Numbered from the stretch's first letter, positions 1-11,550 are shown. The stretch is DNA of 64,000 nucleotides from Phallusia mammillata (GCA_003260075.1 QLIY01000649.1:1-64000), one strand, 5' to 3'. The notes: generated by a model not told the origin, from the letters alone. Numbers and translations are program-made.

Positions 1-349
1 GAATGCATTCGAATACGAATGACGAATACGAATGGCCCCATGTCTGGTGACCGGCTTATTTGGTGTGACACATTCAAGTTGTCATTAAAAAAAGGTTGAC
101 TAGATGAGAATTTAAGTGAAGTGTTTTTGTTTTCATAGAGATAAGACTAAATGTTTTTGTTTATGTGAAGGAGATGTACTAATAGGTTTTGGCACGCATT
201 CAAACCTGAATTGCAATTTTCATGTAAATTTACCAAACAAAAATTTACAGTAGCAAAGAGTTGTTTCAGAAATTGCTTTTCGGAACAGAAACTGAACCGA
301 ACTTCTAACTAAGTTTTTTACATTTATTCTAACAGGCCATTGTAAGTAA

Positions 350-382
350 ATGGATACATGGGGATTTCTCCTGATTTTAACG
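350..382 (+). CDS. Gene A exon 1: start of signal peptide
   Basis: This is an 11-codon exon reading MDTWGFLLILT, followed directly by a GTACGA splice donor at 383 in phase 0. It is too short to call alone, but the same exon recurs at 17266 (MDTWGFLLILM|GTACGA) and, diverged, at 14167 (MDSCGFLLVIT|GTACGA). Only the exon and donor are kept in the third copy, which argues for coding selection. Joined in phase 0 to the exon at 7867 it gives a continuous hydrophobic signal peptide (residues 5-18). The 7.5 kb intron is filled with repeats. No TATA box was recognised upstream. An alternative is that this exon is a leftover of the 1.6 kb duplication and is not used. Confidence 0.6.
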
Positions 383-714
383 GTACGAAAACACGTACAT
401 TTTGCCTTGTTCGCTGGGTCCAAATCAGTCTTCGGGCTGTTTCATGTGCTTAAAGACGAAATATATCACTAACAACTTGCTGATTTACTTACCTGTAGCT
501 CCACACGCCTTTCCTTAACACAGCGGTTATTATTTGTTCTTCGATCCAGCAGTAGTGTTTGCACACCACGTCAAACCAACTTGAGTTTCCTGTATTGCCC
601 TTGGTTTTTGCGCTCCACGAAATTCAAACATTTGTCGTAGTTTTAGACTGAATGATTGCTGCAATTCAATTAGTTTGCAATTCAAATACTCAACTTATCA
701 AAGAACGCCAAGCC

Positions 715-1385
715 GATTGAAGGCGTTATACCGAATCAGTCGGTCACCGAGCATTCACCACCATATGGAAAAACGTACAGGCTAGAAAATCCAGCCTGTG
801 GTGGGATTCGAGTCCATGACAGGAGTTTTTTCAGGACTTGCGCTCTGCCAACATGACTCAGTGGAGAACCCGCCTTAGGTTGAATCACGTAAGCACCGTT
901 GCAGTGGCGTAGGCAGCCAATAATTTTGGAAGAGGCCAAATAATTTGTTGTCTCGCACATCTTTTTACCAACGCTCGGCGTGCTTATACCAAAACCGTGA
1001 AACTGTGCCAGACTGTGGTTCGACGGGACAGCCTAACGCTTTATTGATTTATTTCATGTCTGCATAAATAAAAAAGCATGGATTTCGGCCTTCAACTTGG
1101 TGACAAAAGTCATTTTTGGTAATAAATATTTTCCTTTGTCAGTTGAGAGACAAAACCACAATGGAGAGGGACGAAACTACACTAAATTAAAGTTTATCAA
1201 TGTACAACTTTGAAAAATTGATAGGGGCCATGGCCCCTTTTGCCCCTCCCTGGCTACGCCACTGCACCGTTGCCTGCCTCGTATGCTGCACATGTCACCA
1301 TGTTTTCTATAAAACGATGCCGTGATCGCTTGTCTGCATCGAAGCTTCAGGGCTGATCCCAGCTATTCATCTAAGTCTTAAACTC
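715..1385 (-). mobile_element. tRNA-derived SINE, interrupted by a MITE
   Basis: Read on the minus strand, the part around 790-860 has a tRNA-like body with a B-box-like 'GGACTCGAATCCCACC'. The copy at 17637 keeps the A-box-like 'GATCAGTTGGCAGAGCGCG'. The tail (1265-1385) ends with sequence also found at 9890-10025 and 15255-15325, containing 'cttcagggctgatccca'. The SINE is split at 902-1264 by a hAT-like MITE. This is intronic for gene A. It is a repeat, not a working tRNA gene. Confidence 0.7.
902..1264. mobile_element. hAT-type MITE (CAGTGGCGTAG ends)
   Basis: The termini are inverted: CAGTGGCGTAG at 902 and CTACGCCACTG ending at 1264. A perfect 8-base target duplication, CACCGTTG, flanks it (894-901 and 1265-1272). 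An 8-base duplication and CAG...CTG ends are hAT hallmarks. No transposase is encoded. It is inserted inside a SINE, and the same insertion is present in the second copy at 17828-18190. Confidence 0.85.
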
Positions 1386-1621
1386 AACTTATATTAACTG
1401 CATCTGCTTTTGTATTGGTTTTAAGAAATACACAATTGTAACGTTTTTTTACTATTTAAAAAAAGAATCCCCATTACCGTTTGCATTAAACAACCCAAAA
1501 AGTGCTGTCACTTCACTCACTTTTCTAATTATCTTTTGAATTCTCTTGCAAGTCACCCAAAATTATACCAGATAGGTTAAAAATGACTTCTATGCTTACC
1601 AAAAGTTTAATTTTGTGATAG

Positions 1622-2038
1622 AACCAGCTGACAAAAAAGTTTAATCCCACAACTGGTTATAAGAAGAATATTGAAACAGTAGGAGTTAAAAAAACGTGTT
1701 ACAAGGTGGTCTCGGATTCACGAAAACATTTTACAAAATCTTTTGATTTCGTTGCGAAACGCTGTCCTAGTACATTTTTGTGTGTGTTTAAGGGTAATGT
1801 TTTTTCGTAGCTAACGTAACCAACATCACTGGAAAGTATAGTCACGCCACTCAATTCTCGGTGTCCCAATACATTTTTCCTACGAACACATTAACATTTA
1901 AGTTTGTTTGTCATCAGTTTGATTAACGCAACTTGGTAACGTCACCAATGAAACTACCTCGAAAGTATTCCAGAAGTCATTGCGATTTGTCGTTCCATGT
2001 TGCAATTAACCTTACCGGATATCAGCTAATGGCGGGAC
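1622..2038. other. Non-coding stretch, intron of gene A
   Basis: No coding exon is seen. 1622-1660 resembles one end of the MITE family whose intact copy lies at 62995-63173 ('cagctgacaaaaaag' followed by 'atcccac'). The rest is unrecognised unique sequence. Confidence 0.5.
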
Positions 2039-2355
2039 AATACCTCCCAATGATTGGTTGTTGGTTACCATAGCAACGAAAAAACAATACCTCTAAACAC
2101 AAATGTGCCCTAGAAACCTTTGCCAGCCCGATTGACCCGACTCTCTAAGAATATTTGATCGAACACTCGTGGGGGTGTAAATTCACCCACAAAATGATGT
2201 GACTATACCTCCCAATGATTTTGGTTACCGTAGCAACAAAAAACAATACCCTAAACACAAATGTGCCCTAGAAACGATTGCCGGCCTGATTTACCCCACC
2301 CGTAAACAATATTTGTTCGGGTGCTTGTGTGGGTGTAAATTTATCCACAAGTGTC
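2035..2355. repeat. Tandem duplication, unit about 165 bases
   Basis: Two head-to-tail copies, about 2035-2205 and 2206-2355, share 'caatacctcccaatgatt', 'aaacacaaatgtgcccta' and 'gggtgtaaatt'. They differ at scattered bases and short indels. Unlike the joints listed below, there is no G/C run between the copies. Sequence just before it (1790-1860) shares related motifs. Confidence 0.75.
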
Positions 2356-2359
2356 GACT

Positions 2360-4180
2360 ATTTTAATAGGTAGCACGAATTTCTCCCATTAACAAAGTTT
2401 GCTTTGCGGTTTCGGTTAGAAATCTGGCTCGAATACCCAGTATATCCTATTTGCCCGGTAGGTTACATTCTTTTCCGTTGCGCTTCACAAATGGCGCGTT
2501 GTTCTCTAACAAGCCACAGCTGGAAACCCGCATTATACAAGCCGCATGTTTGCGCAACACATGACGCGCATGTAAAACTGCAATGTAAACATTTCGGTAA
2601 CGTCTAATATCCTGTGGTAAGCTCTACGAGTCCTAAAAATTTCATTCGGTTTTCCGCAGTTATCGTTTCTCAAAAGATAAATTATTTTATGGTTTCTTGA
2701 AAAGTAATTTTGGAAAGCTAAAAAATACGGATTTAGAAGCTTGTTTCCAATTTGACTTAGCATGTAATATTTTCTTTTGATTCAATGTTTAAATATACAA
2801 AATCATATGTCTTAAGAATAAATACGTCATATTCGTCGCGTTTGATGCATTTAATAAGTTAAACCAGATTTGACAATCGTTTTTTGTCGAGATGTTTCCT
2901 TAATAAAATCTCTACATCGCTGGCAATTTTGCTTTTATTAAAAATTCCCTTTAAGTCCGTGTCTTGTGTACTTAAACCTAAACGTTGTAAGCGGGTTTAT
3001 GTAATTAAGACCGAAATCCTACCCGAAACGTACTTTTATCCAAATAAAGCTCTAATTGAGCCCGAAATTTGTTTTACCAACGTAAAATTACAACAGAAAT
3101 TTGTCTGAGCCTAAAGTTGGACCAAATAGACCCTAAAGCTCGTTTTGGTTAAACAATCGTCTTAAATTCCCACCTGACCCCAAAAGCTCGGTTTACCTTC
3201 AAAATTCTAACTCTGACCTCAACCACAAGGTCCTTCTTTTGTGTATTATGTAGCTTATTTCTGCAGACGACCACCCAAAATTATCGTTTTTCCCTTCAGA
3301 ATGTTTTTCGTTCTTGATTTTTTGAAAGAACCAAATCTTACTGAATTGTTTTGAAAGTGTTTCTAAAATATGATCCCCTAACGAAGCTAAGCTGTTTAAA
3401 TTTACCGCAAAAATTTCTACAAACGCTAGCAAATGTCAGCAATGAGTCAAAAACTTGGTATTGCACAATTGGTTATTGAACAACCCATGTCTATTCCGAG
3501 CTAAAGGGGTGAAAGTTTACACTAGGTTTAAGTGGGTGTATGAATAACCCTTACTGCGTCAACGAATGTTAAGTTAACAAGAACCGCAAAATCAAGCTCC
3601 TTTGTGCTAGCACACAAGTTTGCAATTTGCCATTGCTTTTTAGTCAAAAATGTGGATACTTTTTCTTTTAAATCTAATATTTTCTACATTACTTTTTCAA
3701 AAAATGACACCGCTAAGAATTTTTTGCATTTGCCTTTTTGACTGACATTATCAGTTTAGCCATCAAAACAAAGTCATGCGAATTGAATTCTGGGTTCAAC
3801 CGTTTGTCACAAATACTCGAAATTAAAATTAATGTCTTCCGTTATGAGGGATACAACTTGAATTCGTAAGTAAATGCACTCAACTGTACGCAGACCGAGG
3901 TTACGGTCACTGATGCTCATAGCACGGGAAATATAACAAGTGCTATTTGTGTTCTTTGAGTTTATGTTTTTGCCTTTTAAACTCATCAATCAAACCTTAA
4001 CCATGATCAATCGTTATTTTGATGTTAAAATCTATTTTTCTCGTCCGGCGAAGTCAAAGTAAATGCTGAATGTAAGTAACGTAAATATATCAGCTTAAAC
4101 AGCAGGCTTTGTCGTTCAGCATTACAATGCAAGATAAATGTTTTTGGTTTGAATTTTTATAGAGAATCTGCGTTAAGATG
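2360..4180. other. Long non-coding stretch in gene A intron
   Basis: Only short chance reading frames occur here. 2900-3190 holds a run of similar short phrases ('cc.aaa.ct.' and 'gaccctaaagctcg', 'gaccccaaaagctcgg'), which suggests an old degenerate short tandem repeat. No gene or element was recognised. Confidence 0.4.
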
Positions 4181-4239
4181 GCTTGCTTTACGGCTAACGC
4201 TCGTCTGTAGGTGGTATAGGTAGGGGTATGTAAACTTAT

Positions 4240-4600
4240 CCTAACCGGAGTTGTAAACGGGCCTGGAATCGGAGTCCGAACCCCAGCCAAATCCGATTCG
4301 GTTTCGTGAAGCCCGTTTAGGTACAATAGTTTGATTGACAGGCGTATACATTTAAGCCTCAGAAAAGACCAAGACAACAATCACAAAGACAATAATAGAC
4401 GATCGGTCTTGAACAAGGCGTTCTAGGGCTGTTTGACATATTAGGTCAGGTCCAGCCACTAGCTACTTACCTATAGTTAAATTTATTCAAAAATAATACT
4501 CACACAGAGTGTAAAGTCAGGCCCGAATCAGGCCCGTGTTTTTGAACAAACCTAAGCCCGAACCCGGCCCGGCTTACAACTTTGATCCTAACACATTTTT
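4240..4600 (+). repeat. Dispersed repeat, inverted partner at 11225-11550
   Basis: The reverse complement of this segment is found at 11225-11550. Shared phrases include 'gtcaggtccagc', 'tttgattgacagg' and the 'aagcccgaacccggcccgg' block. The two copies are in opposite orientation about 7 kb apart. No coding capacity or clear termini were seen, so the class is unknown. Confidence 0.7.
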
Positions 4601-4619
4601 CCGGATAGGAAGTATTTGT

Positions 4620-5150
4620 GTTTGATCCCGTTCCCATAGGGACGATTATTTATATTTTCTCATAATCCATTGAAGAGTTATAAATGTTACGGCATAGCTT
4701 GATGAAATCATTCCAAAATTTTTTTGTGACATACTTTCCTATTCTTCTTAGCCTTTCTAACTCCTTGACATTCTGGTGGCTTTTTTTTAGACTTTACGTT
4801 GAAAAGTCAACATAAGGTTTACGCACACGCATACACGTCACATAGCCTACTTCGCAAAATGCAAACATCTGGCTGGACTAGTTGTGTAGTATTTTCGGGC
4901 TGGGTATGCAAACATAATAAACTGAACCGTGAATTATAGGCCATTCTCACTAGGAAACATTTATGGGTTGTTTGATTACGGGGGCGCAAACCGGTCTGTA
5001 AGGTTTTAACCAACTCATTGACCACGTAAAATCCCACAATTTTAATATAAAAAGTCGAATTAGCTTAGGGACAATGTCACTGTGCTCTGTCATCCTATTT
5101 GCAAGGAGGCTTTTGACTGGACAATTTCCGAATGAAGATGCTGGCCAAAT
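4620..5150. other. Non-coding stretch in gene A intron
   Basis: No gene, RNA or element was recognised. Confidence 0.4.
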
Positions 5151-5156
5151 GGAAGA

Positions 5157-5922
5157 TATCGTTTTTCATACGATATTTAATGGTACGATATATATACGCA
5201 TTCTGAAAAAATTACATTTAAGATACAATTTGTAAGCCTATTTAGTCAGTGTGTTGCATTGATTAGTGCATTGCCTGTGGTCTTAAAATAGTAAACTAGT
5301 AAACCTTAGTTCATTATAAAATACCTAAACTAGTAAACCTTAGTTCATTATTCTGCTAAAGTGTGGTTAACCATAGTTTCAGTTCCAATTTATCTGGTCT
5401 TTGCTTAGTACAGCGGTTCCCAAACTGGGGTCCGCGGTCCCTTAGGGGTCCGTGAGGCAATTTGGGGGAGACCGCGAAGCGGTTAAAGTAATTCTATAAT
5501 CTCATTTGGCGTCAGTTTGTGCCACTAAATAAGGGGGGGGGGGTATATCGTTTTTCATACGATATTTAATGGTACGATATATATACGAATTCTGAAAAAA
5601 ATTACATTTAAGATACAATTTGTAAGCCTATTTGGTCAGTGTATTGCATTGCTTAGTGCATTGCCTGTGGTCTTAAAATAGTAAACTAGTAAACCTTAGT
5701 TCATTATAAAATACCTAAACTAGTAAACCTTAGTTCATTATTCTGCTAAAGTGTGGTTAACCATAGTTTCAGTTCCAATTTATCTGGTCTTTGCTTAGTA
5801 CAGCGGTTCCCAAACTGGGGTCCGCGGTCCCTTAGGGGTCCGTGAGGCAATTTGGGGGAGACCGCGAAGCGGTTAAAGTAATTCTATAATCTCATTTGGC
5901 GTCAGTTTGTGCCACTAAATAA
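5157..5922. repeat. Direct duplication with (G)11 joint at 5533-5543
   Basis: About 375 bases starting 'tatcgtttttcatacgat' are repeated almost perfectly after a run of 11 G (one G may be templated). Copy 1 breaks off at 'ctaaataag', which copy 2 continues with 'tttaaaatcg'. This is the geometry of two overlapping contig ends that were not merged. It truncates a hAT-like element that starts at 5411. Confidence 0.85.
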
Positions 5923-6325
5923 GTTTAAAATCGAAGTAGAATTGATAATCGCCTGTCTCTAATGCTAAACAATGGCCTTTATTGAATGACAACTATCAAA
6001 AATGCAATTGTACGCGTACAATCGTAATGTTTTTGTCCTGTTTGTGATGTCACATGCTGTCTTTGAATGATTTTGTGCGCAATTTTTCATAACTGGCTAA
6101 AATCCTGCAATCAACTTTTGTTTTTATGAAATACACATTTAGGGTTAGGGACCGTGAGCCCTCGAAATAATGGCAAAGGGACGTTTTGAAAAAATATGAA
6201 AAAGTTTGGGAACCACTACTCTGTTGTGTTCAACTTCATGTTCATTTAGGGTTAGGGACCGTGAGCCCTCGAAATAATGGCAAAGGGACGTTTTGAAAAA
6301 ATATGAAAAAGTTTGGGAACCACTA
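5801..6325. mobile_element. hAT-type MITE (CAGCGGTTCCCAAACT ends)
   Basis: It starts with CAGCGGTTCCCAAACTGGGG and ends with AGTTTGGGAACCACTA. The flanking 8-base repeats are GCTTAGTA (5793-5800) and GTTTAGTA (6326-6333). The 3' terminal ~90 bases are present twice (about 6128-6218 and 6242-6325), separated by unrelated sequence. So one end was duplicated or a second element nested. Related copies are the truncated 5411-5532 and 10678-11079. No transposase is encoded. Confidence 0.8.
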
Positions 6326-6382
6326 GTTTAGTATATCGGGATTATTGCAAACTTGATAGAAAGCGCACACTCTAATAAAAAA

Positions 6383-6781
6383 ACCCTCTTATATGTACCT
6401 TGGTTGTAGAATAAGTTGTTAAATTAGACCTAATCGGCGCAGTTTTACCCAGGAACAGGAACAGAGTACTACCGCTTACTAACCCCCAATTTCACGCTTA
6501 GAAAGTTCAATAACAACTTTCCTTTGCACAGTAAAAAAAGAAAAACACCGAGCTTTTGCGGTGGTATAGGCGGGTGTTGGGGGGGGGGCCCTCTTATATG
6601 TACCTTGGTTGTAGAAAAAGTTGTGAAATTAGACCTAATCGGCGCAGCTTTACCCAGGAACAGGAACAGAGTACTACCGCTTACTAAGCCCCAATTTCAC
6701 GCTTAGAAAGTTCAATAACAACTTTCCTTTGCACGGTAAAAAAAGAAAAACACCGAGCTTTTGCGGTGGTATAGGCGGGTG
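6383..6781. repeat. Direct duplication with (G)10 joint at 6579-6588
   Basis: About 200 bases starting 'ccctcttatatgtacc' are repeated after ten G. Copy 1 stops in 'gcgggtgtt' and copy 2 runs on through that point. The two copies differ at a few bases, as two haplotypes or two reads would. Confidence 0.85.
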
Positions 6782-7089
6782 TTTGCATTTGCGCAGTGGT
6801 TGAACATGAATGCTCTGATGAACTGTCAACTCTTGTGCGGTTCAATGCTTTTTCGATGGCCTATAGTCTGAATTTTTTTGTGCGACCCCCTGCAATCGAT
6901 ACTAAAAATTCGAGGGGCTCGTTTTTTGCAACAAAAGGGTGCAAACAACAGGAGTTAGATTCGTGTCTTAGATTTCGGACTCCTGATGTGAAAGAAAAAC
7001 GCGTTTTTGCTACATAAAGACAGCGTGTTACGTTTGCACATTTGTATCAGTGGTGTTTAGTGTGCTTCGTTTTTGTAGCAGGGTGTTTT

Positions 7090-7264
7090 TGACTAGGGAT
7101 GCACGCACCCAAGGGGTACGAGAAATGTTCCAAGGGTGTTTGGGGATGCTTGTATAAAAATTAAATAACAATGGTTTTGCTATTTAAGCAATTACAGAAG
7201 GGGGTGCGAAAATTGGTTGGTGATTTGAAAGGGGTGCAGCAAGGAAAAAGGTTAAGAACCACTG
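7090..7264. mobile_element. Degenerate hAT-type MITE (TTAAGAACCACTG end)
   Basis: The 3' part, 'ggtgcagcaaggaaaaagg' followed by 'ttaagaaccactg', is the reverse complement of the first bases of the intact element at 61952-62128. The 5' part has the matching 'gcacgcacccaaggggt'. The left terminus and target duplication are unclear. Confidence 0.6.
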
Positions 7265-7866
7265 TTCTATAGCGTTAAAAGAGAGTGATTACCAGACATT
7301 TCATTAACTCTTTGTAAAGTAAACAGTGATGGGTATTTCAGTTATGGTTTCAATCTAGTGATTTCGATTTTTTCTGTATCACGAAAAATTATCAAAGTGT
7401 GTCGGTTTTTAAACTGTCTGTCCTTAGGCCTAGGTAAATACAGTTGAGGTGCGCGTTTGTACTAGAAGTCTAGAACACTGATTTGATTTGCTCGTTTAAA
7501 AAACTGTTTTTTTTATCATACTAAAGTCACACATAGTTTTAAGCTTTTAGCCTGTATAGTGTGCCACTATAAAAAAAAACGTTTGGACAGTTAGACAACC
7601 CCTGGTTTAGACTTAAGATAATGTAACAGTAGGAAAAAGAGAGCAAAGGGGTTGTAACCACCAGCAAATACATTGTATTGTAGATATTATAAAAATCACT
7701 GAAAAAATTGTGTATACAACAACTATAGTTTGAACGTCTGTTGTAAAATGAGTTTACCCCATACAAGCAATCTGACGGATTGCTGTCATCTGTGTTTTTT
7801 TCTGCATTTTGTTCGAGAATATTTGGTTCAACAAAGTTTAATTTCTGTATTATTTTACTTGCACAG

Positions 7867-8382
7867 ATTTCATCCATATTTGTTACACGCTGTGCCAATT
7901 GTCGCCGACTCAACGATATGTTCACAGAGGACAAAAAAGTCACTGTAAGATTTCTTGAAAACGAAGGCTACTCGCTTTACGTGAATGACAACGAAAGATT
8001 AAGAGTCGACCTGCTCACAGAAGCACAAAAATTTGTTAAATACACTTACAACGGACCAACAGACCAAGATGTGTTTATCCTGAAACATGAAAAAAGCGGA
8101 AAGTACCTAATAGCAGGCAAAAATAGGCTCCAAATAGTGGATAGTCCTCCAAGGGATAAAAAGTTTGATCCTCACGATGGACGGTATTTCACCACACATG
8201 ACGACCTACACAATGGTAAATCTTATCTTGTTCCGTGTGGGATCAATTGGGTGCACGAAGACAAACGAATCAAGGTCAAGAAAGTGATCGCATACCGGCC
8301 AAACTTTTTCAGGTTTCGTCCACATTTAAGAATTGTGGATTTCAAAAGAGGTGAAACCAGAGGCCTTGCGAGAATTGAATAA
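7867..8382 (+). CDS. Gene A exon 2: secreted beta-trefoil-like protein
   Basis: The exon follows the acceptor 'ttattttacttgcacag' in phase 0 and is open for 171 codons to TAA. With exon 1 the protein is 182 residues. The signal peptide is residues 1-21. The body (34-135) has the short repeating hydrophobic strands of a beta-trefoil, with VTV (36-38), F-I-L-x-H (81-85), SGKYL (88-92) and the block D-G-R-Y-F (115-119) up to KSYLVP (129-134). The C-terminal tail is very basic, as in heparin-binding factors. It aligns end to end with gene C, sharing KF-x-P-x-D-x-R-x-F-x-x-H and LN/HN-x-K-x-YL-x-P. FGF or IL-1 relatives are the closest folds I can suggest from pattern alone; I see no exact family signature. 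The stop codon overlaps an AATAAA signal. Confidence 0.65.
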   Translation: MSSIFVTRCANCRRLNDMFTEDKKVTVRFLENEGYSLYVNDNERLRVDLLTEAQKFVKYTYNGPTDQDVFILKHEKSGKYLIAGKNRLQIVDSPPRDKKFDPHDGRYFTTHDDLHNGKSYLVPCGINWVHEDKRIKVKKVIAYRPNFFRFRPHLRIVDFKRGETRGLARIE

Positions 8383-8383
8383 A
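8378..8383 (+). promoter_or_regulatory. Polyadenylation signal of gene A
   Basis: AATAAA overlaps the stop codon (TAA at 8380-8382), which implies a very short 3' untranslated region. Confidence 0.5.
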
Positions 8384-8389
8384 GTATGA

Positions 8390-9470
8390 CATTCGTGAAA
8401 CAATCCTAAATATGTAATTATTTCTTTTCTTTTATTGCACTTAGGGTTAAGCATCCTGGGCGATATTATGGTAATATTTTATTTAAAAATGTTGTGGTTA
8501 CGTCTTGTGCATTTCAAAGTCACGTGACGTGTTAAGTGTGTCGCATTTATTACCGTTTCGCCTGTTGTGATTACTTTTTCGTGTGCTATGTAAATTGCCA
8601 AATATTCGAGCTATAGCTGTTTGTCTTGTTGAATTATATACATTCTACTTTATTCTTTCTAATGAGCAATACAAAAGTGTCCAAACAAACTCATTGTACA
8701 TAGTCACCTTGTAAACAAACATGATTTGTTTCGCACAAAAGTCCGCAATGAAGTATTTCTTAAGCCAGTCGCGCATGACTTAACATCATATAGGCAAGAC
8801 GACAATAACAATTTGCTTGAAAATGCCCAAAAATCCTTCGTTTTTAGGATTGACATCAAAGTGTTATTTTTAATTCGCACACGAAAACAAGTTCGTAGTG
8901 CTCACAGATGACGTAAGCATTAGTGACGTTACCAAACACTTTTTAAGGCAACTTGAAAAAGTTTGTAATTTATACTGTCACAAAAAGAAAAGCGTTTTAT
9001 TGCATTGATTCTTTTTTTCATGTCAACGCTCGTTTAAAATCACAAGACATTAATTTTTGTATCTCACTTTTGGTGGTTTCACATTCTTGCACACCGTATT
9101 CCAGAGTTAAGTTCCGCTTTGTAATTTTGGCTTTGTAACTCGTATTTCATCTGTTTCATCTATTACACGAGTTTACCGTGACTCCCATATTTTCGGCTTT
9201 AAAAAAATTAAGCCTGGTTAACCAGTAGTGGAGTAGTAATTCTGCCCGTTTTATCCCTATGCAATTGTTTTTTCTTTCGTTGATTACAAAAAATATTAAA
9301 AATTGCAATCACAATTCCCATTTTTTCACTATTTTCATACGCCTTCATACCATATTTGTTTTATTCTTGACGTGCACAACAAAATACATTTTTACTTTAC
9401 TTTGATTTTATTAAAGGATAAAAAAAATCTGAAAAACTGTGACTAAAACAGTTCTAGTGGTCTTGGCAAG
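8390..9470. other. Intergenic, no gene seen
   Basis: This is AT-rich sequence downstream of gene A. No exon, RNA or element was recognised. Confidence 0.5.
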
Positions 9471-9479
9471 GATTTTTGA

Positions 9480-10030
9480 TGTCCAGATAGTGTTTGTATA
9501 AGCGGGGCCAAAATGGGTGCCAGGCGAACCTTACAAGGTTTAAGCTTGAGTAGGCTCGAACTTGGAGGTCATACCCCACCCTCTTTCCCTAACACGGGTG
9601 GTTAGTTTTTTAGGGCCACCTCGACTGGTCCCACCAACGTTCCCTCCCCAATCGTTACCCCAATGCGCCAACTTCACTTTCTTGTGAGCCCCAGTCATAA
9701 CGTTTTCTAAATCATAGCAAGGACCATTGAAGGCACCATACCGAATTCAGTCGGTCACAAAGCATTCACCACCATGTGGCGGGACGCAAAACGGAAAAAT
9801 CTCGACAGGAGTCATTACAGGACTCGCGCTCTACTAACTGATGCTACGCAGGCTCAGTGGAGAATCCGCCAAAAGTTGAATCAGTTGCACCGTTGCCTGC
9901 CTCGTATGCTGCACATGTCATCTTCGTAGCAGGGGAACGTTAGATTGACTGGTATCAGTTAAGATGAACATAAATTCTTAACTGAGATCAGCCTCAAAGC
10001 GTCTATGCAGACCAGCGATCACAGGACACT
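9480..10030 (-). mobile_element. tRNA-derived SINE fragments
   Basis: 9725-10030 matches the SINE at 715-1385 and 17637-18305 ('accgaattcagtcggtcac', 'tcaggactcgcgctct'-like body, 'gcaccgttgcctgcctcgta', and a tail with 'tgcagaccagcgatcac'). It lacks the MITE insertion, so it shows the unoccupied site. 9480-9720 holds a further B-box-like 'aggctcgaacttgg' and may be another SINE head. Confidence 0.6.
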
Positions 10031-10056
10031 CTATGATACGGTGCAGCTGCAGGGCG

Positions 10057-10560
10057 TTTTGGTATTATCCACCGATTGTGCCCTTTGTTTGCGCTCCATA
10101 ACTTTTCAACGTTTCGCAACTATTTCCGACTTGGTGATAGTTTTTAGTGCTCGACTCCAACTCCAACTTAACGCAATTTCAACGGCGAGGTTACAATGGA
10201 ACTGTGATACAGTGTATTCCAACTAAATTCCAAATCGGATCCAGACCAGAAAAGTCGACTCGACCTTCAACTTTGGTCCTATTTAAGTTAGGTTTACGAC
10301 TTTCCATAATCCCCCCCCCCCGTTTTGGTATTATCCACCGATTGTGCCCTTTGTTTGCGCTCCATAACGTTTCAACGTTTATTTCCGACTTAGTGATAGC
10401 TCAACTCCAACTTTCAACGGCGAGGTTACAATGAAACTGTGATACAGTGTATTCCAACTAAATTCCAAATCGGATCCAGACCCGAAAATTAGACTTGACC
10501 TTCAACTTTGTTCCTATTAAAGTTAGGTTTACGACTTTCCATAACATTGATTTTACCCTT
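10057..10560. repeat. Direct duplication with (C)11 joint at 10311-10321
   Basis: About 250 bases starting 'cgttttggtattatccacc' recur after a run of C. Copy 1 ends 'gactttccataat' and copy 2 passes 'gactttccataacattga'. The copies differ by small indels. This has the same geometry as the other G10/C10 joints. Confidence 0.85.
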
Positions 10561-10677
10561 GTGGCTTCCCACGCTTGAATGTCTAGCAAATAAATTGCAG
10601 ATGAATCAGCCACCAAGTATTCAGCTAACAAAAGTTTACAGTGTATTTAGAGTAATATTGAATGGAAATGTGTAATA

Positions 10678-11079
10678 CACCGGTTCCAAACTGGGGTCCG
10701 CGGTCCTTTAGGGGTCCGTGAGGCAATTTTGGGGCACCGCGAACGGTTGAAGTAATTCTATAATCTCATTTGGCGTCAGTTTGTGCCACTAAGTAAGTTT
10801 AAATCAAAGTAGAATTGAGAATCGACTTGCTAAAATATGGCCTTAATTGAACGACACTAACCAAAATGCAATTGTTCGCGCACAATCGTCATGTTTTTGT
10901 CCTGCTTATGATGTCACATGCTGTCTTTGGATGATTGTTATGCGCAAATTTTGCACTAAAATCCTGCAATCAACTTTCGTTTTTATGTAATACACATTTA
11001 GGCTTAAGGACCGCGAGTCCTCGAAATAATGGCGAAGGGACCGTTTTGAAAAAAATATGAAAAAGTTTGGGAACCACTG
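10678..11079. mobile_element. hAT-type MITE, second full copy
   Basis: This is the same family as 5801-6325: it starts near CCGGTTCCAAACTGGGGTCC and ends AGTTTGGGAACCACTG. The flanking 8-base repeats are GTGTAATA (10670-10677) and GTGTAAAT (11080-11087). It has a single 3' end, so the doubled end at 6128-6325 is a private change. Confidence 0.8.
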
Positions 11080-11224
11080 GTGTAAATTACATTACACCGT
11101 GTTATAGAAGAATATCAATCACGTTATAGATATGTTCAGTCCGATGTAAAATTGGCTTAAAATTAAAGTAAACCTTGATTAATCCGAACCCGATTGGACC
11201 AGAAACTATTACATACAGATAGAG

Positions 11225-11550
11225 TTGTAAGTCGGGCCGGGTTTGGGCTTAGGTTTCTTCAAAAAAAAAAGGCCTTGATGCAGACCTGACTTTCCCCTCT
11301 GCGTCAATATTTTTTTTGAATAAATTTAACTAGCTTTGTAGCCAGCTGCTGGACCTGACCTAATGTCAAACTGCCCTGCAACTCCTTGTTTAAGACCAAT
11401 TGTCTATTGCGTTTGTTTTCTTCGTCTTTCCTGAGACTTCAATGTATAGCCCTGTCAATCAAACTTTCATGTCTTAGCGGTCTTCTTAGAAATGATTTGG
11501 GTTTGGGCTGGGTTTGGGCTCCAATTTCAGGCCCGTTTACCGCTCTGAGA
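11225..11550 (-). repeat. Dispersed repeat, inverted partner of 4240-4600
   Basis: It matches 4240-4600 in reverse complement ('gggccgggtttgggctta', 'ctggacctgacctaatgtca', 'cctgtcaatcaaact'). Confidence 0.7.

Larger units (their letters stand above)
47..1610 (+). repeat. Segmental duplication, copy 1 (pair of 16915-18500)
   Basis: This block is nearly identical, base for base over long runs, to 16915-18500. It carries the first exon of gene A, the start of its intron, a tRNA-derived SINE and a MITE with its target-site duplication. All four occur in the same order in the other copy, so the duplication happened after both elements had inserted. Copy 1 lacks about 30 bases present in copy 2 (around 16947-16976). 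Similarity fades after the shared 'agataggt' near 1570. Confidence 0.9.

Noticed and set aside
715-10030. tRNA-like sequences with A and B boxes on the minus strand
   Set aside because: They recur with the same non-tRNA flanks at several sites and do not close an acceptor stem, so they are SINE heads, not tRNA genes.
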